Below are positions 7,057-13,571 of a stretch of 17,240 nt of DNA, one piece after another. The notes below the pieces were generated by a model. The model made no database searches. It saw nothing but the letters and a program-made list of their open reading frames with translations, and had not been told where the DNA came from. Made by a program: the position numbers and the translations under genes. Location of the stretch: assembly GCA_033763655.1 (NCBI GenBank), contig JANRKD010000019.1, positions 1 through 17,240 on the forward strand. The letters are read 5' to 3'. Source of the stretch: QFOX01 sp033763655. GTDB lineage: Bacteria; Pseudomonadota; Alphaproteobacteria; Rickettsiales; UBA3002. The first letter of the stretch is position 1, and each line of letters begins with the position of its first letter.

Positions 7057-8567
7057 AACACTAATCCCGTTCGCTCGGAAAAGGCTGCTTTTGCCTGGAT
7101 TACACGCCCCATCCTGCTGCCGTCAGGATAAGGTAAATCGAATTCAAACTCGAGTGCTGCGTTTAATTTTTTATAGTCGATAGGTTTTGGCCGCGCGCAA
7201 ATCGCCTGCACGTTTTGATTAGATTCGGTGACCTGGACGATCTCGAAAAATTCTTTGAACAGACAATAAAACTCGTGCTGGTCGTGATACTTCTGCACCT
7301 TCGGGCTGGCGGTAACATCGCCCAGCGTAATGCCCGGCTCGTATTCCAGCAGAAACACGCGCCCGGTCGATTGCCGCTGATTCAGTGAATTATACCCGCG
7401 CAGCTGACGGATATTGAGATGGTTCGTACTAGTCGCCACCGCATAAAGTTTTGTTTGCGGCGAGCATAGCGCCGCGCAGATGCAGATGATGTGCTTGCGG
7501 TCTTCTTCAAAAGGCACGCTGTTTAGCACGCTTGAAATGAAGATCGAATTGTAGGGGATTTTCTTTTCCCCGACATCCTCCAGGAACTCATCCACCACCG
7601 CCAGGCTCATCGCCTTATCGATTTCTTCCGCCTCGTTGACGCGGTAGGGCTCGAAGGGCGTGACGCGCACGCCGATCGAGCGGAGGATTTGCGTTTCATG
7701 CAAATGTCCCGCGCCGAAATCGAGGATGGACTTGCCGTGTTCCTTGATCCAGCGCGTCTTGTTTTTCGGCTCTGTAACCTGAAAATCCTTTGACGCCGTT
7801 TCGCCCGCGATCGCGAAAATAAATCCGCGCCCGAGATCCTCGCGCACACGGCGCAGGCGCCGGAAGGAATTATAGCGCAGCAGGTCGCGGTAGCGGTTAT
7901 GAATATCAAAATCCATCGAGAGTAAATTCAGCATGGCGTCAGCCAGGCGCGCTTCCGCTTCGGTGACGAATACCACCGCCACTTCCTTCTTTTTCTGCTC
8001 GGCCTGCATCTGCAAGCGGCCTATGCCGTTTACCACCTTGAAATCCTTGGTAGCGACCACCGGCATCAGCACGCCCTTCAAGTAAAGCGTTTTTGAAATG
8101 CTTGCCGCGTATTGAATCCACCGCCCGGTATTCGCCTTAAGCAGCGGCGCGATCGGCACCACCTGCGCTTTGAGGCATGGGTAGAATTCCGGCGTATCGG
8201 GCTTTTTATCCGGCACGGCCGCTGCGATCTCTTCCAGGTTCACCCGGCTTAAGGCCTGGGTGATATTTTCCGGCGTGTCGCCGGGCTTTAGATCATTGGT
8301 TGCGCGGTTAAACGCCACGTTCACGCCCTTGCGCTCCGGCAAGTCCATCGCCTTCGTGAATTCCACCGGCACTTCCTTGACGCCCATGCGCTGCGCGACG
8401 TGGTGGCGCTGGTGGCCGGAGATGATTTCGCCTTCCGGCGTGGCGTAGATCGGCAGCAAAAAGCCCAGCTTACGCAGCGATAACTCAATCAGGTCGAGCC
8501 GCCGAGGATCTGCCGCCCTCGGGTTATAGGTCGAGGGATTCAGCTTATCGATGCTGATCAGTTTCAT
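7053..8567 (-). CDS. ParB / ParB-like / methyltransferase fusion protein
   Basis: This is a 504-residue multidomain protein. Residues 2-72 are a ParB/Srx domain, with PEGEIISGHQRHHVAQRMG (44-62) carrying the family's GHxR motif. Residues about 157-235 look like a second, diverged copy (LMPVVATKDFKVVNGIGRLQ, with GxGR in place of GHxR). Residues about 278-455 form a class I methyltransferase-like domain, with motif I SILDFGAGHLHETQ (280-293) and an acidic residue in TPFEPY (303-308). ParB/Srx domains bind nucleotides (CTP in chromosome ParB, ATP in sulfiredoxin) and often accompany DNA modification enzymes. No NPPY/DPPY catalytic motif of amino-methylating DNA enzymes is seen, so the modification chemistry is open. 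Four-base overlaps at both ends show tight coupling. Function is unknown; domain calls are moderately sure. Confidence 0.75.
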   Translation of the reverse strand: MKLISIDKLNPSTYNPRAADPRRLDLIELSLRKLGFLLPIYATPEGEIISGHQRHHVAQRMGVKEVPVEFTKAMDLPERKGVNVAFNRATNDLKPGDTPENITQALSRVNLEEIAAAVPDKKPDTPEFYPCLKAQVVPIAPLLKANTGRWIQYAASISKTLYLKGVLMPVVATKDFKVVNGIGRLQMQAEQKKKEVAVVFVTEAEARLADAMLNLLSMDFDIHNRYRDLLRYNSFRRLRRVREDLGRGFIFAIAGETASKDFQVTEPKNKTRWIKEHGKSILDFGAGHLHETQILRSIGVRVTPFEPYRVNEAEEIDKAMSLAVVDEFLEDVGEKKIPYNSIFISSVLNSVPFEEDRKHIICICAALCSPQTKLYAVATSTNHLNIRQLRGYNSLNQRQSTGRVFLLEYEPGITLGDVTASPKVQKYHDQHEFYCLFKEFFEIVQVTESNQNVQAICARPKPIDYKKLNAALEFEFDLPYPDGSRMGRVIQAKAAFSERTGLVL

Positions 8568-9157
8568 AGGCCGAGCCTGCTGCGCAATTCGTTGTTGATC
8601 GCTTCCTTGTCAAAGCCGACTTCCTGTTTCAGCGTTTCGATCCAGGGGAGGTAATCGTTGCGGTCGATGATAAAGCTGTAGGGACCAATCGTGGCGCGCG
8701 TGTCGGCTTCGTCGATCGGCTGCTCGTCGCCGCTTTCGATACCGTCATTCAGCAGGCCTTCGACGCCGCGATGCAGCTGCTCGAGCTCGGAAGGCTCGAA
8801 GCCCAGCACCGTGTTATCGAAATCCGCCTCGTCAAGATCGCCGATCTCGAGCGCCAACAGCGCGTTGTCCCATTGCGCATCCTCGCCGGTGCGGTTGTCA
8901 GCGATGCGGTAGGCTTTCACCTTGGTTTCCGTCAAATCGTCGGCAATATGCACCGGCACCTTTTTCAAGCCCAGCTTTTGTGCCGCCAGGTGTCGCACAT
9001 GACCGGCAATTATGACCATTTCGGCATTCGCCACGATCGGCTGGCGGAAGCCGAACTCCTTGATGGAAGCCGCTACCTTATCCACCGCGTGCGCGGTCAG
9101 CCTTGGGTTGCGGGCGTAAGGGATGAGCTTATCGATACTGATCATTTCTACTTTCAT
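8564..9157 (-). CDS. ParB/Srx N-terminal-domain protein, first gene of the phage late operon
   Basis: This 197-residue protein has a ParB/Srx domain at about 3-90: IDKLIPYARNPR, AASIKEFGFRQPIVAN, then IIAGHVRHLAAQKLG with the GHxR motif, and the family's AYRIADNR. This is the form often found next to phage and plasmid DNA methylases rather than the partition ParB, since no helix-turn-helix follows. The acidic C-terminal half (about 100-170) is of unknown function. The start is supported by GAGGA four bases upstream of ATG. The gene shares four bases with the next one, which encodes a further ParB-methyltransferase, so the two proteins are likely partners. It could guide or license modification; partitioning is less likely without a ParA neighbour. 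Confidence 0.8.
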   Translation of the reverse strand: MKVEMISIDKLIPYARNPRLTAHAVDKVAASIKEFGFRQPIVANAEMVIIAGHVRHLAAQKLGLKKVPVHIADDLTETKVKAYRIADNRTGEDAQWDNALLALEIGDLDEADFDNTVLGFEPSELEQLHRGVEGLLNDGIESGDEQPIDEADTRATIGPYSFIIDRNDYLPWIETLKQEVGFDKEAINNELRSRLGL

Positions 9158-9365
9158 AGGTTCCTCATGGCTTAAAAAACGAAACGAAATGCAATTCAGA
9201 CCCCTGCATCTAGCGAAGTGGCGGGCGTAGCGTCCCCGTATAGGTTTCGCCCGGGAAGAACCTGAAAGGCGTCACCAATCGGCCTGCAAGCCGCTTGAGG
9301 CTTGATTGCAGGGTGCAGGCTGGTATGCACTAGGCAATAACCACCTGTATTAGAAAGGTAATTTT
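9158..9365. promoter_or_regulatory. Divergent intergenic region between the phage operon and the DUF3768 gene
   Basis: The 208 bases separate the divergent starts at 9157 (minus) and 9366 (plus) and must hold both promoters. I could not assign convincing -35/-10 pairs. The minus side has an A/T-rich run next to the ParB gene. The plus side forms a GC-rich leader with several inverted repeats, listed separately. Confidence 0.6.
9282..9320 (+). other. Competing hairpins in the DUF3768 leader
   Basis: CAAGCC (9287-9292) and GGCTTG (9299-9304) form a perfect six-pair stem with a six-base loop. Around it GCCTGCA (9282-9288) can pair with TGCAGGC (9314-9320), while CCTGCAA (9283-9289) can pair instead with TTGCAGG (9306-9312). 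The alternatives are mutually exclusive, which is compatible with an RNA switch, an attenuator or simply a repeat-rich leader. A further stem AGGTT/AACCT lies just upstream (9242-9262). Confidence 0.45.
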
Positions 9366-9746
9366 ATGACGATTGACAACCATCGCGCCCAGGCGATAGC
9401 CGCTCTTAATGACCGCTTCCGGCAGACTTACTGGGGCGGCCAGGTGATGACGACCTGCGGAGTGCAGGCGTTACCCGAGGAAACACGTGCTAAAGTGTTC
9501 GCATCTGTGCAGTTTTTCGATGATTTTGTGCAGCATAATGACGAATCTGTGCACGATGCAGGTGGTTTAGTGCATGAAAACGACCCTTATGGTGAACATG
9601 ACTTCGGTAAAGTCACCGTTGACGGGCAGGATTTCTTTTGGAAGATCGATTACTACGATCCCACGCTTCGCTTCCTATCCGACAACCCCGCCGATCCCAC
9701 CATCACCACCCGCGTGCTGACCATCATGCTCGCGAGTGAGTATTAA
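9366..9746 (+). CDS. DUF3768 family protein
   Basis: This 126-residue protein has all the hallmarks of DUF3768. It begins with an IAALNDRFRQTYWGGQVM segment (about 11-28), then GVQALPEE, a FFDDFVQHNDE block, the signature DPYGEHDFGKVTVDGQDFFW (about 74-93) and KIDYYDPTLRF, and ends TTRVLTIMLASEY. The family is small, cytosolic, common in alphaproteobacterial plasmids and mobile islands, and of unknown function. An AGAAAGG lies upstream of ATG. The last 72 bases are also read on the opposite strand by the neighbouring gene. Confidence 0.9.
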   Translation: MTIDNHRAQAIAALNDRFRQTYWGGQVMTTCGVQALPEETRAKVFASVQFFDDFVQHNDESVHDAGGLVHENDPYGEHDFGKVTVDGQDFFWKIDYYDPTLRFLSDNPADPTITTRVLTIMLASEY

Positions 9747-10046
9747 CCGATCCCGTTCCGCCAGCAGCGCGGCAAGCTCGGCGCGAATGGCATTGGCGGA
9801 AACAGCAATAAAATTTGAATTCGGGGAACAGCCGCTATCTTCCGTGGGAAGTAGAGCTACTTGACCGTCGCTTTCTCGAGCGAACACAGCTTGACCGATA
9901 TATTCCTTGGCCTTGAATACCGCATATTTTTTGAGGTTATGCTTATCCGTATCCAGCGCTCCCGATACCCATTCGCCCTTGGTTATTGTTTCGCTCATGC
10001 TTAACGCACGGCGCAGTTGCGGATAGTCTGGATCAGGGTCATACAT
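9675..10046 (-). CDS. Small hypothetical protein converging on DUF3768
   Basis: This 123-residue protein is not recognised. The start has a strong AAAGGAG eight bases upstream. Residues about 15-100 look like a real small phage or island protein: MSETITKGEWVSGALD, KYAVFKAKEYIGQAVFA, then an acidic loop and ANAIRAELAALLAERD. A typical end helix of this sort occurs in many short phage proteins that recycle an internal WV..SI/VA pattern. The last 24 residues, rich in Gly and His, are encoded antisense to the DUF3768 C-terminus and look like an accidental extension. Internal Met17 is a possible alternative start. Confidence 0.55.
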   Translation of the reverse strand: MYDPDPDYPQLRRALSMSETITKGEWVSGALDTDKHNLKKYAVFKAKEYIGQAVFARESDGQVALLPTEDSGCSPNSNFIAVSANAIRAELAALLAERDRLILTREHDGQHAGGDGGIGGVVG

Positions 10047-10087
10047 GATATATTCTCCTTTTGCTGTAAGGTTTCACTCTGCTAATC

Positions 10088-10111
10088 TGCCCCTCCCAAA
10101 ACATGAGGGCA
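10088..10111 (+). promoter_or_regulatory. Hairpin enclosing the ribosome-binding site of the next gene
   Basis: TGCCCCTC (10088-10095) can pair with GAGGGCA (10105-10111) with a single bulged C around a nine-base loop. The right arm is the GAGGG ribosome-binding site, five to six bases from the ATG at 10116. Closing the stem would hide it, so translation may be regulated by RNA structure, an RNA-binding protein or coupling. Confidence 0.45.
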
Positions 10112-10115
10112 GCCT

Positions 10116-10499
10116 ATGACGATCAGTACAAATCAATCACAAAAAGAATTCGCCAAGATGATGGCCGCTGCCTGCGTGCGGCGCGGTTACTTGGAAAAGC
10201 TGCATAGCGGCACCACGCCCATCACCCGCACCGGCGATTATTCCGATGTCAAAGTGATCGATGCCGACGGCCGAGAAATTCCCTGGAACCAAGTATCGCG
10301 CATTAACCAAGACGAAATGAAAACGCTCATGATCGGCGTGGTCGATAAAATCTACACCTTCCTCATGCGCACATTATTCTCGAATCCCCAAGATAAAGCA
10401 TTCGAGCAAGCTCTCGATAAAGCCGCTGCGCCGTGGACGAGAGCATGGAATGAACCCAAATATCTCGATGATTTCCTGATGCCAACCATCCGCGAATAG
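10116..10499 (+). CDS. Conserved hypothetical protein of mobile islands
   Basis: This 127-residue cytosolic protein has no signal peptide or membrane segment. The central block TGDYSDVKVIDADGREIPW (about 40-58) followed by NQVSRINQDEMKTLMIGVVDKIY looks well ordered and conserved in style, with the C-terminal half helical and Trp-containing (APWTRAWNEPKYLDDFL). I have the impression of similar small proteins on alphaproteobacterial plasmids but cannot name a family. GAGGG precedes the start. The following gene begins eight bases after the stop, so the two form an operon. Confidence 0.7.
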   Translation: MTISTNQSQKEFAKMMAAACVRRGYLEKLHSGTTPITRTGDYSDVKVIDADGREIPWNQVSRINQDEMKTLMIGVVDKIYTFLMRTLFSNPQDKAFEQALDKAAAPWTRAWNEPKYLDDFLMPTIRE

Positions 10500-10507
10500 G
10501 AGCCTTT

Positions 10508-10744
10508 ATGGACAAAGCAGCATTAATGAAAAAACTCAAAAGCGATACGCGCAGCAAAGATGAAATCTATCAAGCAATCTGTGACGACATGCGCCGCCTC
10601 ATGGCCGACGGCGGCAGTAAAAATCCCACCGAGGCGGAAATCCACGACGCTGCCCGCAACCTGATCGGTTTTTGCACCGCCCTGGTCGAGGGGGCTGTAG
10701 AGCGGGATAAAATCAAGTTGAGCAGCACCGTCGCTGGCGAGTGA
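10508..10744 (+). CDS. Small helical hypothetical protein
   Basis: This 78-residue protein is not recognised. It is strongly charged and predicted all-helical (MDKAALMKKLKSDTRSKDEI, then EAEIHDAARNLIGFCTALVE). Its AGGAG site overlaps the stop codon of the upstream gene, so the pair is co-translated. Its TGA (10742-10744) directly abuts the stop codon of the opposite-strand gene, leaving no room for a terminator. It may be an accessory or anti-defence protein of the island, but nothing in the sequence shows a function. Confidence 0.65.
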   Translation: MDKAALMKKLKSDTRSKDEIYQAICDDMRRLMADGGSKNPTEAEIHDAARNLIGFCTALVEGAVERDKIKLSSTVAGE

Positions 10745-11491
10745 TTAATAACTATATTTCTTTGGCTTCTCTGGCTTGCGGTGTTTTTCTAATTCCGCCC
10801 GCGCTTCCTTTTCCTCAATCGCGCGGATCACGGCACGCTCTGCATGTTCGCGGCACTTAAACTCTAAGGTTTTCTCGCTGATCTCCTTTTTGAGATAGGT
10901 TTTATACATCCGCATCCAGTAATCGTAAGCATCCTTGTACAAAACCTCGGGGTCTTTCTCGCTCTCGATATACGCCTTGGAGCCATAACGGTTAGGATCA
11001 CCGGCTGATTCGTTTTGCAGCTTTATTCGATTGCCTTTCTTGCGTTTACCCGTTGGTTTTTCTTCTTCAAATTTCGCTTTGTATTCACGCCAGCGCTCTC
11101 TGCTTTCAAGTTCACGACGCATGGTTAGCGTTGCCTGCTCTTTGCATTTTGCTTCGGTGGCTTCTATCCCGTATTGTTTGGTGTGCCACTTCCCATTGCG
11201 CTGCATCCAATCCGCGTAGGCTTCATCATAGAATTCCTGCGGCGTCATTTTATCAGCGGCAGCATGTCGCGCTGTTTGCTCTGCCCTAAACTTGGCGGCA
11301 TCGTAATCCGGGCGATCATATTGCCCGGTGCCATACCATCTATCAAAAATGTGTTCTACGAGCTTTTGGACATTATTGAGCGCCTCCAGCTTTTCCTGTT
11401 CCGTAGGCTCTCTACCATCAGGCCATTGTAATTTGTTGACCGACTCTAAAAGATCAGAAGGCACATCCTCCAATTTTGTGTAGTATTTCAT
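10745..11491 (-). CDS. Charged protein with two diverged copies of one motif, unknown function
   Basis: This 248-residue protein is very rich in Lys, Glu and Arg, with no membrane or signal segment. Residues 84-131 and 181-228 are two copies of a pattern PxxxYxxAYxxWM ... KCxExA ... RxxE, aligning without gaps at an offset of exactly 97 residues (Trp95/Trp192, Cys116/Cys213, Glu118/Glu215). A weaker third copy may lie at about 48-78. The C-terminus is basic (HRKPEKPKKYSY). Start choice: a good promoter (-10 at 11514-11519) places the transcript start near 11507, so the upstream TTG at 11542 lies in the promoter and ATG 11491 is used. The ribosome-binding site is weak. A nucleic-acid-binding or structural role is possible. 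Confidence 0.75.
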   Translation of the reverse strand: MKYYTKLEDVPSDLLESVNKLQWPDGREPTEQEKLEALNNVQKLVEHIFDRWYGTGQYDRPDYDAAKFRAEQTARHAAADKMTPQEFYDEAYADWMQRNGKWHTKQYGIEATEAKCKEQATLTMRRELESRERWREYKAKFEEEKPTGKRKKGNRIKLQNESAGDPNRYGSKAYIESEKDPEVLYKDAYDYWMRMYKTYLKKEISEKTLEFKCREHAERAVIRAIEEKEARAELEKHRKPEKPKKYSY

Positions 11492-11513
11492 AGGCTGCTC
11501 ACTGTTTTTTAGA

Positions 11514-11542
11514 TTTATACAGCTGGGCAGTAAACACGGCAA
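11514..11542 (-). promoter_or_regulatory. Promoter of the two-repeat protein gene
   Basis: On the minus strand TTGCCG (-35, 11537-11542) and TATAAA (-10, 11514-11519) are separated by 17 bases. The start would lie about 16 bases before ATG 11491. The -10 is near consensus and the -35 matches at four of six positions. Confidence 0.6.
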
Positions 11543-11551
11543 CTCTACGAA

Positions 11552-11574
11552 AGCCGCTTTTGGACTAGGCGGCT
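11552..11574. terminator. Inverted repeat, possible terminator
   Basis: AGCCGC (11552-11557) and GCGGCT (11569-11574) form a perfect six-pair stem with an 11-base loop. Short T-rich tracts lie on both sides (CTCTTTG on plus, TTTCG on minus), so it could weakly stop transcription from the PIN/IrrE operon, whose end lies 270 bases away. It could instead insulate the adjacent promoter. It is not a strong terminator. Confidence 0.35.
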
Positions 11575-11841
11575 CTTTGCATTAAATGGTTGCTATGTAA
11601 GGACAAAATTTGTAAACGTGCTTCTCTGTGGGTTCTGAATGTATCAACCAGCCCCCACCAATTTCTTTTAGACCCCTAAAAACCCCAGAAAATCCGCGCC
11701 TCAGCGCCACATTCCGATAGTTCTAAATTGTTCCGCCAGCGTTACGAGTATGCCAACATTAAAATCGCGGAATGCTAGAGCTGTTCTTGCTTTGCCGCAG
11801 TTCGAACGAAAATTCTAAGAAGTCAGGTTGGGTATCGTTGA
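11575..11841. other. Gene-free stretch between the two-repeat gene and the PIN gene
   Basis: About 270 bases carry only very short open frames, a C-rich run near 11663 and mixed AT-rich sequence. No gene, tRNA, repeat or clear terminator was seen apart from the hairpin at its left edge. Confidence 0.6.
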
Positions 11842-12327
11842 CTATGTGGTTTTGAAATTGAGTATTTTGTATAGTTCGAAGTCACGAGTCCAAGGCACTT
11901 GGAGATCTTTACATACATCAGGAATTTTACGGTTCGCCCCCTGCTTGCCGGGCTTAGAAACCTCTTTTGTGACGATGACGCGTTTCGGATTCTTATATGC
12001 GTATGAAACCAAAATGGGATCGCGCCCGACTTTGTATAAATCGCTATCTGTTAAATTAGCTCCATATCCTTTGTCTGTAACTTCTTGAACAAAGGCTGGA
12101 TCCGCAGCCTCATCTAATATGAGAGCTTCTTTGACTGCCTTATCGCATATCCAATCTTTTAGTGGCCCGGTAGCAATGGCTATCTCACCATGTATTTCAA
12201 AAGGCATTTTGATGATGCCTTTTTCGGCCTGCTGCAGAAGCCAAATCCAATACTGAGGCACCCTATCAATAGGATAATAATCTTCATGTGCTCGGATTAG
12301 AACGTTTGCATCCAGAAGGTACATCAT
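11842..12327 (-). CDS. DUF4411 PIN-domain toxin
   Basis: This 161-residue PIN-fold ribonuclease is of the DUF4411 type. It opens with MYLLDANVLIRAHEDYYP (Asp6 as the first metal ligand), then PFEIHGEIA (Glu44/Glu48), Asp103 in YKVGRDPILVSYA and the VIVTKEVS strand (Glu122). The four acidic residues make up a PIN active site for Mg-dependent RNA cleavage. The upstream gene, an XRE-ImmA/IrrE protein, shares four bases with it, a combination known in predicted type II toxin-antitoxin modules. Here the likely antitoxin or regulator is the larger protein. The codon use is AT-richer than in the phage genes. Function as a toxin is inferred from family and context. Confidence 0.88.
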   Translation of the reverse strand: MMYLLDANVLIRAHEDYYPIDRVPQYWIWLLQQAEKGIIKMPFEIHGEIAIATGPLKDWICDKAVKEALILDEAADPAFVQEVTDKGYGANLTDSDLYKVGRDPILVSYAYKNPKRVIVTKEVSKPGKQGANRKIPDVCKDLQVPWTRDFELYKILNFKTT

Positions 12328-13571
12328 GCTGTACCCCCTAGAATGCCACTATGCGTTTTCTCATACACTTTCAGAAATGGCTCAACGGCCGTTGGCTTAA
12401 TCCCGAGTATCTGAGCAGCTTTAGTATCCGTTAGTATGTTCTCCCGCATAGAGTGCCGAACAAAATCGACTAATTTGCCAAGCTTGCTTTGCTTAACAAT
12501 ATAAGGATGCGGACCTGCATCTTCAGGCTCTCTCTCATCCCGCGTTTTTTGTTTAAGCGCACGCCATCTTGCAGCATATTCTGCTACCAATGTGTCATAT
12601 AGAGTGTCCGGAATCCATCCAACTCGATTAATGCGATAGGCCACCATGGCTTCGCTAATAGACCACTCGTCGGCTATTTGATTGATAATTGCTTTAGCGC
12701 TGTCTTTATCTGTTGGATTAAGAGAGTCGGGGCGAGTTCCTAAAACTTTCTTAGAGAGTAAGAATTCGCCAGCCACATCATTACAGAATCTTTCTATTTT
12801 ATCATGTGTATCGTGCGGGGTGTGCGATGTTGGTGCGCCACTTACACCGCTTTCTCCAATAACAATATGTGCGAGTTCGTGTAGCAACGTGAATGAGCGC
12901 GCAGCTCTTGCATCTTGGTCGTTAATTACAATGAAAGGCGCAATTTTGTCGGCAATTGCGAAACCTCTAAACACATCGGCACTAAGAGCTGTATGGTGAG
13001 AACCAAGATCTCCTATCAGCAGGACAAATATACCAGCTTCTTCGCATTTAGTGCGTAACTTCTTAAAGAGCTTATCGGCATCGCCTCTGCGTAAAGTTTT
13101 AGATGTATGATCAAAGCCAAGCCTATCAGCTATTAATTGAACTATTTTATCTACGCCATCTTTGATGGTTGCGGTGCCTGCAAAAGGTGTAGGGAGCGTT
13201 TCTTCGTCCTCTATTATCGCACGCACCATTTCCTGACGCGCTTTTATGTCGCGAAGCAATGAATCAAGAAGTGCATTCTCTCTTTTTGACAACAAAGCTG
13301 GTGTTTGTCGAAAATCTTCGCCTCGATCAGACTTCGCCGGAGGGACCTTCATATAGAAGGTTATGAGTGGTCGTCTGTAAACAGCAGCTAGTTTAGTTAA
13401 TTGGTTGCGAGTTAACCGCCGCTTTCCTGACTCAAGCTCTTGAAGCTTTTCTTCAGCAGAAATTTTGTCGGTTGAGGTTAGACCAATACGATCAGCGGCC
13501 TCTGCTAGATCTAATCCAGCCGACTCCCGCGCCCACACCAATATATCAGGGTTTACGATCACTTTGGTCAT
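12324..13571 (-). CDS. XRE helix-turn-helix / ImmA-IrrE metallopeptidase, antitoxin or regulator
   Basis: This 415-residue protein has a diverged XRE helix-turn-helix at about 8-70 (WARESAGLDLAEAADRIGL ... QELESGKRRLTRNQLTKLA), an ImmA/IrrE zinc peptidase domain at about 140-280, and a C-terminal segment of unknown role. The zinc motif HELAH is at 231-235, with the expected second helix IERFCNDVAGEFLLSK (259-274) supplying another ligand. Proteins of this form cleave or inactivate regulators and, when next to DUF4411 PIN genes, are taken as the antitoxin/regulator partner. The start at 13571 lacks an obvious ribosome-binding site, which suggests a leaderless or weakly translated message. The gene is AT-rich and likely acquired. 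Confidence 0.88.
   Translation of the reverse strand: MTKVIVNPDILVWARESAGLDLAEAADRIGLTSTDKISAEEKLQELESGKRRLTRNQLTKLAAVYRRPLITFYMKVPPAKSDRGEDFRQTPALLSKRENALLDSLLRDIKARQEMVRAIIEDEETLPTPFAGTATIKDGVDKIVQLIADRLGFDHTSKTLRRGDADKLFKKLRTKCEEAGIFVLLIGDLGSHHTALSADVFRGFAIADKIAPFIVINDQDARAARSFTLLHELAHIVIGESGVSGAPTSHTPHDTHDKIERFCNDVAGEFLLSKKVLGTRPDSLNPTDKDSAKAIINQIADEWSISEAMVAYRINRVGWIPDTLYDTLVAEYAARWRALKQKTRDEREPEDAGPHPYIVKQSKLGKLVDFVRHSMRENILTDTKAAQILGIKPTAVEPFLKVYEKTHSGILGGTA

Larger units (their letters stand above)
1..9157 (-). mobile_element. Prophage packaging/head module (partial, continues left)
   Basis: An unbroken minus-strand run of nine genes includes, in order, terminase small subunit, terminase large subunit, gpW, portal and protease-capsid, which is the canonical head-assembly order of lambda-like tailed phages. 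Four modification-type genes precede the terminase in the same operon. No integrase, repressor, tail or lysis gene is in view. The left limit is outside the window. The right limit is uncertain and could include the small genes up to about 11.5 kb. All visible genes are intact, so a functional phage or a recent prophage is plausible. Confidence 0.88.

Noticed and set aside
9158..9365. Known riboswitch or CRISPR leader
   Set aside because: No recognised aptamer core and no repeat-spacer pattern; only competing stems are supported.
11492..11542. Upstream TTG start for the two-repeat protein
   Set aside because: It would fall in the -35 box of a good promoter, upstream of the transcript start.
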